From the NCBI RefSeq assembly GCF_051020985.1, contig NC_135010.1, forward strand, positions 3,284,001 through 3,348,000: a stretch of DNA of 64,000 nucleotides, in the 5' to 3' direction. The first letter of the stretch is position 1. Every line of letters starts with the position of its first letter. Below the pieces are notes generated by a model. It was not told the origin of the DNA, ran no database searches, and saw nothing but the letters and a program-made list of their open reading frames with translations. Shown piece by piece: positions 46,801-58,329 of the stretch. Origin of the DNA: Nomia melanderi. Taxonomy: Eukaryota; Arthropoda; Insecta; Hymenoptera; Halictidae. The position numbers and the translations under genes were made by a program.

Positions 46801-47310
46801 TCATTGAATAATTAATGCCTGCTGATTGTCATGCATTTATGTCGTGTGAAATGGAAAAAACAGAAATAATGGAATTATGAATTTTTATATAAATTTTCCG
46901 TATCATTATATACCTATGGTCTAGTAATTAATAGAAATAATTCCGCGTTTGTTTTGTACAAATACTGTTGTCCTTCAGTGTACACATATATTATAATTCA
47001 GCTTCATAATTGTTCATATTTACATACTTATGAATTAATACATATTTTCTCTGGCTAGCCGCGTTCTTTTTAAAAGATAAAGATTGGAAAAGTTTCTCGA
47101 ATTTAAATTTCGAGGCTAATGCATTAATACGCTGACCCCATGACTTACAATTTCTTCAGTTCATTGCGACTGTGCCTAATTCGATATTACCGGGCCAGAG
47201 GTTAATACGTGTAGTAAATTTCTTACGAGTAACCACAGTAAATATTTCATAACAAATGGCATCGAAATATTTCGATCGATGAACAATTAGCGAATGTCTT
47301 AAAGAATGCT
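43811..47310. other. AT-rich desert with one small islet and an AT microsatellite
   Basis: A small GC-richer patch lies at 44510-44705 (gcacgttcgaggtcacctga). A 71-codon forward frame and a 60-codon reverse frame shadow each other there. An (AT)n microsatellite lies at 46591-46609. Otherwise stop-rich AT DNA without recognisable genes. Confidence 0.45.
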
Positions 47311-47535
47311 TTAACCCCTTGCCTCATAGTAACGCGTCAGACTTGAGAAGACTTGCACAAGTATAAATATTATTGGATTCTCTTGAATTTAAATTACATA
47401 TTATTTGTCTGTTATTAATTATTATACTTTAGAGGCATGAACATAGAATATACTTAAATTTTTTTTCAATAATATATTAATAACAAAGTAAGTGCATCGA
47501 TCATAGTAGAAATTAATCGTAAGGCAAGGGGTTAA
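47311..47535. mobile_element. TTAA MITE, family B (225 bp)
   Basis: TTAACCCCTTGCCTCATAG opens and CGTAAGGCAAGGGGTTAA closes it. The inverted termini are the cleanest of family B in the window. Its right TTAA (47532-47535) is also the left TTAA of the next element. Confidence 0.7.
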
Positions 47536-48029
47536 CACTAGAGCTACCAAGCGTTTAATACGATTTATATTTAATTTTTATAAAAATTGTAACAATAGAT
47601 GTTTCTTCTGTTTCTTCGGATATTCATTATAGTATTCAAGTGGAACCATTTATTTTTTAAACAATTTCGAACATTTAGCACTTTTAACGCTAAAACTGCA
47701 ACTATTTGAAATTCTTCTATAGATACTTCAACAGTGCATCTATTCAGTGCATCTATTATCTTTTTAATCATTAACCTACTTTTTAAAGGATAAATTAACT
47801 AAAAATAGGGAAATATATAAATAAATGTCAGAAAATCTAAATATTTCTAAGAATTATAAGCGATTGGGCAACTTTACAGCTGACATGTATGTTTTAATAA
47901 TACATAATAAAGTAAAAAATGTTAAAAAACCTATGTTTGTTAAACTAACAAAGCTATCAGATATCAATAATCACTGAATAAGAAAACTGAAGTTCGTCAC
48001 TTCGATGAGTGCGGTAGTTCTAGTGTTAA
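47532..48029. mobile_element. Family C MITE interrupted by a family A fragment
   Basis: TTAACACTAGAGCTACCAAGC opens and GTGCGGTAGTTCTAGTGTTAA closes it, a good inverted pair. At about 47684 family A sequence enters (cgctaaaactgcaactattt, aaattcttctatagatactt) and runs to about 47770. It is nearly 500 bp instead of about 230, consistent with nested insertion. Confidence 0.6.
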
Positions 48030-48360
48030 ACCGGTTTTCCATAAATTAACGAGATTTCGTGAACTACGAGGCATGGAAAAGGAAACGATTACAAGGATGA
48101 ACGAGGGTAAGCGGAAAAGTTGGTAAATACACGGCTTGCTGAATTTCGAGCCCAAGGCTTCCAGCTCGCACATCAGAGCGGACTGAACCGTACAAATCGT
48201 CTATGTTTTTGCCCGGTTAACTTATCTTACCGGAAATTACGGCTTTCAACGGAAGTCTTGCGGTCAGTCTGGTACGAAACGTTGCACAAGTTCTCCTTTC
48301 CTTAGAATTCCGCTTGTCGTTGTATCCTCGTTTGAAACCGAGAACGTTGGACAGAAATAG
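48030..48360. promoter_or_regulatory. GC-rich islet, candidate regulatory DNA
   Basis: It contains cttgctgaatttcgagccca, cttaccggaaattacggctt and gtcagtctggtacgaaacgt. A 61-codon frame at 48120-48305 is unrecognised. Confidence 0.3.
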
Positions 48361-49185
48361 AAATGGTCTATGAAGAGTGTTCCTGGATGGTCGTATTGTA
48401 ATTAGATTTTAAGCAAACTCTAATTAGTAGATCTAGATACGGTTATAGCGTATTTTGACTAGATCGTTATGCAAAATAAGACTTTCTTGATGCGGTTTAG
48501 GGAAACTGTAGTTGAACAGAAGTTTGCTATTTTTGTCGATGGTTTAACGTTGAACTGAAGACGTACATTCAATGTAAATACATTTATAATGTAGCAGGCA
48601 AACTGTGACATTAGAATTAAAAGGAAGATCTTAATAAATATAATCATTTAAAGTGATTTCTTTTAAGAAATTGCTGATTTTCATTTAACTTCTTCTCTTA
48701 TGATTTGTTCTAAAGCTGAGCCTGTGATAAGTACTTTATTGTTAATCATTTCTTAGTAGACAAAAAATGTAAATTCATTATAGTCGTATGGTTTTTTGTA
48801 AAAATTCAATGTTTATAAGTCCAATATAATATTTGCTTACGATTCATACAAGCTTCCAAAAGAGAAACATTCAAGTAGAGTGTGTGTCATCTGAATAAGA
48901 TCATTTGAATAAGTCCTTCAGTCTTGAAGGTAGAAAGGAACGTTTGATTCAAACGCTGTTTGATTCCAGAAGTGTCATATGAAAAACAAAACATTTTCTT
49001 AAATTGGATACGTCTGGAAAACTTGAAGATCAACTTCACTTATTTAAAATTAAGTCATGTTCTTGAATATCTGCAATTGTAGCTCCTTTTGGGACAACTT
49101 TCATGGACTAGGGTTGTTTGGCTCTTAATCTATAATATTATGTAAGACTCGTGAGGAAGGTCTCAAGTGGAAGTTAACAGAAATA
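48361..49185. other. AT-rich stretch, no gene seen
   Basis: No frame or repeat was recognised. Confidence 0.45.
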
Positions 49186-49360
49186 AGTGTCAAAAAAATT
49201 GAATGAGTTCAAATGAGGTATTATTTGTCTATTATTAATGTTTATGCTTTCAAGAAAACGTAGATGTAGATGAATATGAAATTCTTCTTTGTTTCTAGTT
49301 TGATGACAAAGTAATTCTAGCAAACGTTGTTATGAATGAAATCATAGGGCAAGGGGTGAA
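49186..49360. mobile_element. Family B MITE, left-truncated
   Basis: It shares gagttcaaatgaggtattat, ttgtctattattaatgttta, gaaaacgtagatgtagatga and the right terminus atcatagggcaaggggtgaa with family B. The terminal TTAA has mutated to tgaa. Confidence 0.55.
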
Positions 49361-49594
49361 GGATAAATAAGGTCAAAGACATAGAACATTGTGAAAAATG
49401 AAAATTTATTTTACATATTTTTACAAAACAATATTGTTGAAACTGTTAGTCCTTTTGTCAGAGTTTTCTTAGTACTCACAATGCAGTATAAATTACAGTA
49501 TTAACACTAACAAAGCTTTATTTAGATTTTTAGTTGAGAAAAAAGATTCTTTTTAATATAACATAAATAGATATTATCTTGGATAGTTTCAAAC

Positions 49595-49633
49595 ACTTTT
49601 TTCGTTTACTTTTTTCGTTTACTTTTTTCGTTT
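49595..49633. repeat. Three perfect copies of a 13-bp unit
   Basis: The unit acttttttcgttt repeats three times without mismatch, preceded and followed by partial matches. A recent local expansion. Confidence 0.8.
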
Positions 49634-50830
49634 GAAATATAAAGAAATAGTTCTTTTTTTTAGTTTAAAATATAAGAAAAGGAATTATGCATTTTACACA
49701 TGATACCATATTATACGAAAAAGAAATAAATCTGTATAACCTTGATTTATAGTGAAAGTGGTTAGGATATGAGGAACGTACTACGCTCGAACAGAGGATT
49801 TCCTGACTGCATTTGTCTGTTTCGTTTTTCTTGTATCAACGTGATAAAGATGTTTAAAAATACCAACAGTGTCGGCAAAATATAACGAATGCCGGTTAAA
49901 AAGGGAATGTGTGAAGTCAGTGAGATAAATTTCTCAGCAGCAGTGATTATAAATCTACACGCAACTATAAGGTACATACATAGCTTGTACGCAAAACTGG
50001 TATCAGACAAAACAAGATTTTGTGAATTTTACATCCTCATAAATTTCATGCCTTCCACGTTCGTCTCCATTAAGAATTATATGACACAGATTTTAAAAAC
50101 CGTATATCATAAATGATGACTGAAGAAACTTTAAAATAATAATATTTCTTTGAAGAAAATTCTATTCACTAAAGAAGCATCGTTCATTAATCACAGCCTA
50201 ACAATTTACAAATTATCTTACTTCTCTGCAAATGATCTTCAATGGTTCAGAAAGATTGTTACATAAAAAGAATCAAATTATCAAGTGGATAATCCTTTAA
50301 TTAGATTACTAGTTATATTTTACTAATAAGATATTGAATGAAATGAACTTGAAATATTCTTACAATAAAATTACTTAACTTAATAAAAATTATTTCTCGA
50401 ATGCTCAGCACATTCTGCACGTAGAATAACCGAGAAGTCGAGAGACTGTAAACGGTCAGTGTGAACATCAGACTTAAAACATTAAATTGTTTTTTACCAA
50501 GAAAATGAAAAGAAAATGCTGATTGTGAAGCATTCACTATAAGAAAAATATGTGGGAACGCATAAATACAAAGAGCTTGTGCTGCAATCAACCACCACAT
50601 GTGTCATTGCGTAACGTAGTCAGTGGGTGAACGATTCAGACGTTTCCTTTCTGTGGCTGGTTATCACGTCGAACATTTGTTGTAACAAAGTGTAGGTTAC
50701 TTCCATTTTAAACATCTCGCTTAAAATAAGTATTTAAAATAAGTTATAGAAAGGAGGTTCATTTTAAAGAAAATTAAAAATACTTCAAAAATAAAGTATA
50801 AATAATTGAAAAATGTTTTATTTATTTTCC
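49634..50830. other. AT-rich stretch, no gene seen
   Basis: Short frames on both strands (49762-50116, 50313-50600) are hydrophobic and unrecognised. A slightly GC-richer patch lies at 50585-50680. Confidence 0.4.
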
Positions 50831-51080
50831 TTTTGTCTAATTCACATGACATAACACAAATTGTATTGTTAGAGGTACTGGAAAATATTTTTCATATTTT
50901 AAACTATTCAATTTTAGTATCTCGAATCTAAGCTAAAAAGTTTTGATTTACTTTTGTTTTGTCTGATTCATATGGCATAACGCAAATTTTACTGTTAGGA
51001 ATGCTAGAAAATATTTTCGTATTTTAAATTCTTCAATTTTGGTACCTCGAATCTGAGTTAAAAAGTTTTTGCAAACAGGA
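50831..51080. repeat. Tandem duplication, 126-bp period
   Basis: ttttgtctaattcacatgac begins copy 1 at 50831 and ttttgtctgattcatatggc begins copy 2 at 50957. Both continue through ataac-caaatt, gaaaatattt, tatctcgaatct or tacctcgaatct, and aaaaagtttt. Divergence of roughly 15 percent by eye suggests an old event. Confidence 0.7.
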
Positions 51081-51317
51081 AATAAGGAAGATGTTTTAAA
51101 AATGAGAAAAAGTCATTGAAAATGTCAGCGAGTGTGTCATTGATGATATGTAGATGATGATTGACAGTTTCTTATTTTCTCGCAAAGTTTTATGATAGAA
51201 ACGAAAAGACTTTCTAGCGCTTCTAATATTCACTAGAAGTTTGCGAGATCCCGAAATTGTCAGGATCCCAATGGTCTGGACGTGGCGGGTTCCCGAAAAT
51301 TTCGAGTTCGCAAGAGT

Positions 51318-51412
51318 GATCGAGATTCCGGGGAATGATCAAGATTCCTGAGAATGATCGAGATTCTTGAGAAAGTTCAAGATTCCCGAGAATGTTCGCG
51401 ATTTCCACTGGA
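51318..51412. repeat. Degenerate 19-bp minisatellite, five units
   Basis: Units at 51318, 51337, 51356, 51375 and 51394 follow gatcgagattcccgagaat with 1-6 changes each. The unit is partly self-complementary (attctcggg and cccgagaat). It lies at the edge of a GC-richer patch that begins near 51230. Confidence 0.75.
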
Positions 51413-51699
51413 AACCACAGTTCAATCTTATAACGGAGTTTCTGGAAATGTCTAAAAGGTCGAAAATTCGAAACTAAAGTATGTCTGAAAACAGTTTTTC
51501 GCTTATTCGCAATTGGAAAAGATGTTGAGAGGGTGGTAGAGAGTCACATTTAAATGGGACATACCTATATGTAATTATAATAAGATTGGATCATAGTAAT
51601 ATAGTAAAAAAATCAAAACAGCACTTACAATTTTCTAAGTATAAAAATCTTTTAAAAAATTATTTATTTCATTCATTTGTCTACGTATTGTTAAGGAAT
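51413..51699. other. Non-coding spacer
   Basis: No feature recognised. Confidence 0.4.
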
Positions 51700-52200
51700 T
51701 CGGAAACGAGAAGACTAACAAACGACTGACGTAAAACAAAAATTGCGTTTCGAGAAGCTCATTAGAAAACAGATGTGGACAGTTTGTAACGTGGCTTAGT
51801 TAACAGTATGCGAAAGAGATAATTATTCTAATAATGCGTGCATTAGGTGCTCATTTACGTAAAACGCTCATGTTTCGACAGTAATTGTTCATTTTCAAGC
51901 GTACAAAGTCGAAGGAATAGGCGCACGTGTAAACCGTACACGTGTTTATCGTTTCGTTTGAAAAAGAACGGACAAAGACAATGTCGTACACACAGGAAGA
52001 TCACGTCTATTTATAATCAAAGAAAACTCACCCGAGAAAATGTTGCGATTAACGTATCTAATCAGCCCGTAAATAGACGCTTCCTCGAAGCTGTTCGTTT
52101 AAAATCCACGGTTTACTATATTCCTGAGATTTCGGTGTATCATTGAAAACTTAATGGTTTACGCTCATAATTTTGCAACTTCATGCACGATAAGTGAAAT
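51700..52200. promoter_or_regulatory. GC-moderate islet, candidate regulatory DNA
   Basis: A 99-codon forward frame (51847-52146) covers this block. It is rich in R, S, T and C, begins with a GTG or ATG choice inside the block and resembles no known protein. CpG patches include ggaataggcgcacgtgtaaa and ccgtacacgtgtttatcg, with E-box-like CACGTG cores. Confidence 0.3.
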
Positions 52201-52432
52201 TATGTAAATATGCTCCGATGAAAGTTAAAAATAATATTCGATGATAATGTAGAATAAAATGTTAGATAGAACGTTGTCTGCTCTCTTTTACATCCTGTGA
52301 TCGTGAATGGAAAATGTGTTGGTATTGAAAATTTGGTAAAACTCAAGTCGTTACGATTTTAAAATAAGACTTTCATCTACCGTCATTAATTTCTCTGGAA
52401 TTTGCAATTTTCTGATATTTATGATATTACTT

Positions 52433-52516
52433 AATGATTAATTGCAGTTTAATTAATAGTCAATTAGAATTTAATTAATAATTAATCGCAGTTTAATTAA
52501 TGTGTAATAATTAATT
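52433..52516. repeat. 22-bp tandem array rich in ATTA cores
   Basis: Three consecutive 22-bp units (52433, 52455, 52477) and a partial fourth (52499) follow the pattern aatnnttaattncagtttaatt. Every unit contains several TAAT/ATTA cores at the same spacing, two helical turns apart. This is a dense homeodomain-type site array in appearance, or simply an AT-rich minisatellite. Confidence 0.7.
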
Positions 52517-54113
52517 GAACGGATAGTATTGATTAAGAGTTAATCCTGTTTTTTATGTAGAATTTTAAATATCAGTGTATTCTAGAAACGTCTTTGCGAA
52601 AGTATGTTTGCAGTGAAACTGTTTTTATTTCGAGCTTTGCAGCTAGAAAACCAATCAGCGTGATTTCGTAAAAAACAACAGTGGATGCCGTTGTAAAACA
52701 AACATAAAATTGTTTGCTTTCGATTTAATAGATTCTGACGAAACGTGTAATTCTCGCGTAACGCGTTAGAATAAAGACACAGTGAAAGTATAATTTAATG
52801 CATGGCTGAATGTGGATTGGGAAAAAGATATAATTGTTTTCCAAGTTTTGTAAAGGTTTCAGGTCTGTGTCAATTATTTTCGATGAATTAAACAATAATG
52901 TATTGAAGAGAATGGTAAGATCATCAAAGATGTTATTAACGTATTATATTATATCATCTTGTAAATAATACAAACCTTGTATAGTTTGTAGTTTGTATAT
53001 TGCATAATGTAAAATAAGGCAAAAAAAATTATGTTTGTCTTAATTTTGAAAAGTAAAATAAGTAGACAGTATTATACGTTATAAAAGGAAAATTTTTCTC
53101 CCTTTTTTCTTTGAATCTTAGCCACTGATTACTATATCAATTCTATTTTCGTTAATTAGTTAATTTGTATTGTCAAAGCCAACTAAATTCAATAACTTGA
53201 AATACTTTTCAAGAATATTTAAAATATTTATTTAAAACTGTATGATATGTTCTTCGTGCGTACTTCATTTTTTGGTTACAAATGGAGTTATAACATATTA
53301 TAATGGTTATAACCATTATAATTATTATATCCATTGTAATGGTTGGCAGTTCGTTTTTCTTGCACTACAGTGTGTATTATTGAAGTTTATTTTAAAACGA
53401 CAGGCAGCTGTTATTTCGTAACAACAAAACATTAGAATAAATAAAGTTTAAATGTAACCATGAATAATATGAAATATGTGTCAATTAACAATTTAAAAAT
53501 TGCTGTCACAAATGTAATAAAGAAAGGATTTAATGAAACTCTTTGATATTCTCTTAACTAAAATCATTCAACAATTATTACATAGAACAAATTAATTTGT
53601 CTTTTCATCAGCATTGTGTGCTGAATGTATGTATTTTCACCATGCGAATTAAGCAATAATTGTACACTTGTGCACTGAGTTGAGAACACAATGACTCTTC
53701 GACTGCTATTATTAGATATATAATATGCTGGTGTCTTTTTAACATTTCACAGACAATTAATTTTTAAAGAGAGGTACTATTGTAGTCATTGTAAAGGTAA
53801 TATCGTGACAATAGTATTTACTGAAACGTTTACCTTTCGTTGTCATTTGTTGAATTAATCATTCAATCTTATTAACATATTTTGTATCATTAAACTATTA
53901 CAACCGCTACATATCTATTACTATTTCACAGAAAAGCGTGTTTAAAATTTCACCTGATAAGTCGAACTAAGAACGACAGTCACTAAAATCCCTATAACTT
54001 CATTAACTTACAAAGTTGTGCAATTTTCTTTTAGGTCTACATTCTTTAAGCAGCAATTAAACGCGAAATGAAAAAAGAAGAAATAAATTTGTTTTTTAAA
54101 TTGGAATCCTTCC
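52517..54113. other. AT-rich stretch with a perfect 26-bp palindrome
   Basis: The palindrome (53297-53322) is centred on aatggttataaccatt, with further ccattataat and ccattgtaatgg copies just downstream to about 53345. No genes recognised. Confidence 0.55.
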
Positions 54114-54355
54114 TTAACACGTTAAGCGCCATGTCAATCACTGGTGACTGACGCTTCTGAATGACTAAAAAACAATCGTAACATACAAGACAACCGATGT
54201 GAAATAAAAATGTTTAATAAGGCAACTAAGTTGATAATAGTGTAACGCAAACGTTGCAACGCCAAACAATTCATAATTATTCCTACTTTTCTTTGCTACA
54301 AAAGACAAACTTTATGGGAAAACGCTTAAGATTTTCGTGGCGCTTAACGTGTTAA
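54114..54355. mobile_element. TTAA MITE, family D (242 bp)
   Basis: TTAACACGTTAAGCGCCATG and GTGGCGCTTAACGTGTTAA are near-perfect inverted termini of about 17 bp. The interior has ataatagtgtaacgcaaacg and caaacaattcataattattc. It shares its right TTAA with the next element. Confidence 0.75.
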
Positions 54356-54592
54356 CCCTGCAATGACGTTTGATGAGTATTCTCATCATAAAAAAATGAC
54401 CACCTTTCCGTAATGACAAAAATTGTCGACATGTGAAAAATTAATTACCAATTAAGCACTGATAATAGCGTAATGTGAGTATCGTAACACCAAATCATTA
54501 ATAATTATTTCCAATACTGTTCGCCCTTGTTATGAAAGTGTAAGTATTACTATATAAAACGCTCGAACTTCTCGTGGCAGTCAACGTGTTAA
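54352..54592. mobile_element. TTAA MITE, family D (second copy, diverged, 241 bp)
   Basis: It is directly abutting the previous copy in the same orientation. The left tip TTAACCCTGCAATGACG is diverged; the right tip CGTGGCAGTCAACGTGTTAA is well kept. Shared interior blocks are gataatagcgtaatgtgagt and aataattatttccaatactg. Confidence 0.65.
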
Positions 54593-54648
54593 TCAACAAT
54601 GACAAACGTGATTATGTTGGATAATTAGAGTATAAGTTTTCGATTTTT

Positions 54649-55001
54649 TTAACACTGAAACTATCAGAGGGATCAAAATGACCAATACCTGAGATCTTTT
54701 CTTTGTAATTATTAAAACAGATGTTTCTCTAAGAAATGATTGAAGAAGTTGATTTAGCAATACGAAAACTGAATTGTATAAAAAACTTCAGTGTCTGCTA
54801 TGTCACTTATTCTTTCGTAGTAAAGTTAAGAAGGAAAAATTATTAATTATTTGCATCACAATTCTTATGTTATACCATCACCTAGTTATTTACACCAAGG
54901 CACATTTTTATTCGACATTAGTTATCTTACAAATAGTATTTGTTTTCGATTAATATGGAAACTTTGGTTATCGGTGATCATCGTGGCAGAGTAAGTGTTA
55001 A
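54649..55001. mobile_element. Composite MITE: family A left half joined to family E right half
   Basis: TTAACACTGAAACTATCAGAG starts a reverse family A copy that stops near 54782. The following sequence to TTAA at 54998 is family E (aaaattattaattatttgca, tttttattcgacattagtta, ggcagagtaagtgttaa). It could be insertion plus deletion, or recombination between two elements. Confidence 0.55.
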
Positions 55002-55009
55002 TTAAATTC

Positions 55010-55400
55010 CTTCGGGTCATCCGGAAAGTACCCAGTTAAAAGGTTAACACAGTTCAACGGTATTATGGAAGTCGAAGAACGCTCCTAGCGGAAAATTTTC
55101 GCGCCCGTTCGGTGAATCTCGCGGCTCATACTTTAAATTCGCTGAACAGGAGCGCCGACTGTTATCGTGAAGTATGTTCGGACAACAACGCGTCCTGGTT
55201 GCGTTACGTTTGTCACATATTTATCGTTCGTGTGCTGCGCGAGCGGAAGCATGGCCGTCGCGACACGACCACGGCGTAAAATCTAGAAGGACGCTCGAAA
55301 AATATAAATATATACCTTACGTTATTTTTTCACCCTCTGGTTACGTGTTCACGTGTGTTATTGACAACGATAGAACTCGCAGAAACGAGACCAATTCGAC
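55010..55400. promoter_or_regulatory. GC-rich islet, candidate regulatory DNA
   Basis: The CpG-rich block includes ttcgcgcccgttcggtgaat and gtcgcgacacgaccacggcg. A 115-codon frame (55174-55521) is open from inside the islet into AT-rich DNA. Its translation lacks motifs. Confidence 0.35.
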
Positions 55401-57270
55401 TAGGAAAGCATCTTCAGTGTTTATCGTGAGCTACTGTGTTTATACACACAACCATAATCCGCTTAAATATTTATTTATTCCGGAAATAAAAGTGTGTTGT
55501 TACTACTTTGTCAATTGGTGATTATTTAGTATAAAATATTTGTTTAAAAAGTATAAAAGTCAGAAGAGTTTAGAGAAGTTTGATGATCTTTCAGAAATTG
55601 AATAGAATAACATCTTAACCTGTTAACTGTGGAATTTAGTTTGAAATCTCTCGTTGTGCGCGGAGCACATCAAATACAGAGCAAATGCATCTATAATATA
55701 TTCTAACGAAAAACTAAAGCAAAACAAAGAAGAATTACACATTTATCTGAAAACATGAATAATTTATCGTTGAAAGAATTAGTATCATTCTGATTTTAAG
55801 ATGACGTATATACTCGTCGAACACAGTTCACTGGTTAAACAAATTATAGACAATTTATTAGTTGAATGGAAATATCAGTATATTTAATGACACCATTTGC
55901 CTGGGTTAATTCTTAAAACCCTTTGTACTGGAAAATTAATTCTCAGTCGCCACTAAATTTAATACAGTAACATGATGAAGTTTCATATTTAATCTTAAGC
56001 TTCATATAATGTATTGATATGTGAAATAATGAAATAAGATAATTGTGTTTCTTAATTTACGAAACACAATTAACTAGCTCATAATCGAAAAAATCAGTAT
56101 CATTTCGTGTTTTAAGATGACGTGTATACTCGTTGAATGCAGTTAACTGGTTAAATATTTATTTATTCTGCGGAAAAACTGTGTTGTTAATACTTTATCT
56201 GTTGGTAATAATTTAAGTTGGTATGTCATTGTCGTTATTATTTAATGAAAAATTATTAAGCCTATTTAAACTGGTACAGTCCTTATTGAGATTGTCAGTA
56301 GACTTGCAATAAAGTGTTCCATAAATACGAGGAGTAGTTCCAACGGGATAAAAATTATATAATAACATTTTAATCTGATAAAATAGAAGTCCGCAATTCT
56401 CGTTGTGTATCTCTGAATTCGTAAGATCTATTTTGATCTATATCTACACGTGTGAATTATACGATTCATTTTTCATGTTTTTGACCACTTAAACAATTTT
56501 GAAATGAAACGATTTGTAAAGAATAACATTGTCGTTCCATAAAAAATCTATGAATGATTACAATTTCATTCAGTTTCAATTTCTACTCAGTTTCTGTTGT
56601 AAATGAAGATTAGACATGAAGGTAATTCACCTGTGTCGCAACATTGTTAGACCGTAAAAGATTAATACAGTATTGTAACGTCCATCTTTATTTATCTTAG
56701 TGAATATAATCCAATATGTAAAATGGGCGCTTTAATATGTGTATAGATCAAGGTCTGTATACATACTCGAAAGATTAAACGACATAGTGTTACGAAATAT
56801 CTGTCAAATAGTTACTCTAATATTTCCACTATTTGCATAAATAATATGGGGTCATCGTATAATATCAGTGTCGCTTCTACTTTTAATGTCAACTTAAAGT
56901 TATCGATCAACTAAATTTTCATCGATGATTTGCCAGTGAAATGTCTTGATTTCAATATGTAAATATTGGGAGGGGAACACCTGTGACTAAAACTGGTTGA
57001 ATTAATCGCTCGTCTTTTGAAATGGACTTAAGACTTGTTTCGACAAGCCTCATTTACTTATGGAGCCTTCGAACGTGTTTTATTTAAATACCGTAAAACT
57101 TTGAATTTATTCTACGTAACGGAAAAATGAATAAAAATTCGTGATGTAATTCACGATAAATGGATCGATTACAATATGAAAACTTTAATATTATTTTACA
57201 TCTAAAATGTTTAATATTTAGAACTAAGAGAGAATTATTATAAACACAACATATTTCTTATATCAATGAA
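55401..57270. mobile_element. AT-rich stretch with family F MITEs
   Basis: Family F copies lie at 55615-55838 (ttaacctgttaactgtggaa to acacagttcactggttaa) and, truncated on the left, at about 56043-56154 (right end cgttgaatgcagttaactgg then TTAA). Both carry gatgacgtrtatactcgt near the right end. The remainder is AT-rich and without genes. Confidence 0.55.
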
Positions 57271-57509
57271 TTAACCCTTTGCATTCGATAATATTTTTCA
57301 CTACAAATATTCGTTACTTTCTACTGAAATGTTAACAATATTTTTCGCAACTAACACCAAGAATTATATTACATAAATTAAGGAATAGAATTATTTTATT
57401 TTGATATTTCATACGTTGATCTACTACTTAATTATCTACTATGGATTTAAAATTTTATAATTTTAAAATCTGATGGCGAAAGGTGCTTCCCGAGTGCATA
57501 AGTGGTTAA
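57271..57509. mobile_element. TTAA MITE, family L (239 bp)
   Basis: TTAACCCTTTGCATTCGA opens and CCCGAGTGCATAAGTGGTTAA closes it. It is related to the copies at 12799 and 19990. Confidence 0.65.
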
Positions 57510-57596
57510 TGTAATTGATATAAACATCATATTAAGGTCTTTTTATACCAAAATCACATAACAAAATGATAAAACAAAAAATACAATATCAAACAT

Positions 57597-57750
57597 TTAA
57601 CACTAAAACTACCGAGCAGTTAAATTGTCATTTTAAAATTCATCTATAAAAACTGCAAGAGTGCATCTAGTGAAACGTTAATTGATATACAATTCAGTTC
57701 GCACATTGATAAATCAGTTTCTTTAATAATTTCTCAGAGAAACAAAGTTT
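57597..57750. mobile_element. Family A MITE, right-truncated
   Basis: TTAACACTAAAACTACCGAGC is the canonical family A left end. Sequence follows the family to ttaataatttctcagagaaa and then departs. Confidence 0.65.
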
Positions 57751-57999
57751 CATAATTATAGTGTTAACAAAGTTGATAATACGAGTCGAAACAAAATCAG
57801 CCTCACAAAAAATAAGAAGTATAACACTTTTATTATTTTACATGAAAAACACGTTTCGAATCTCGATAAATCCAGATTCATTTATCAAAGGAAGAAAATC
57901 ATTCTACAAACAACATTATTAACTATTTCTGAAACTTCATTTTAATGTAATTGATCCATTTAACGAGTCTATCTGCTGCTTTGCAAACGAAGTTCTTGT

Positions 58000-58300
58000 A
58001 TACACGAATCAGGGAAAACCCACGCAAGCTTGCTTGGTGAGCAACAGTTTTCTTTCGCGGTCATTTGCTTTTTGCTCGTGCTGGAGTGCGGTTCGACGAT
58101 GTGAATAGACAGTTTTGTTCGGAAAGTTCAGATTTTGTGCCAGTGAAGATCGTTCGGGTATATTAACATTGATCAGGCCCTACGGACTTTTTTAAATCCA
58201 AATCCAGATTGACCGTTATTGAGATTTCTTTAATTCTTTTGAGTGCTTCGATTGTCTTAATATCACACGTGCCGTGGTGACGATTATAAGTGTATGTGTG
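58000..58300 (+). promoter_or_regulatory. GC-richer islet, possible promoter or 5' exon
   Basis: Sequence such as gtgctggagtgcggttcgac, cagttttgttcggaaagttc and gccagtgaagatcgttcggg has the look of an insect 5' untranslated exon, and gtatatt after ttcggg would be a weak donor. Nothing proves transcription. It might be an upstream exon of the gene at 63 kb or an enhancer. Confidence 0.25.
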
Positions 58301-58329
58301 TAAGTGTATAATATACGAATTTCTTATTA

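Noticed and set aside
52433..52516. Reading the 22-bp array as a CRISPR-like structure
   Set aside because: The units are directly contiguous with no spacers between them.
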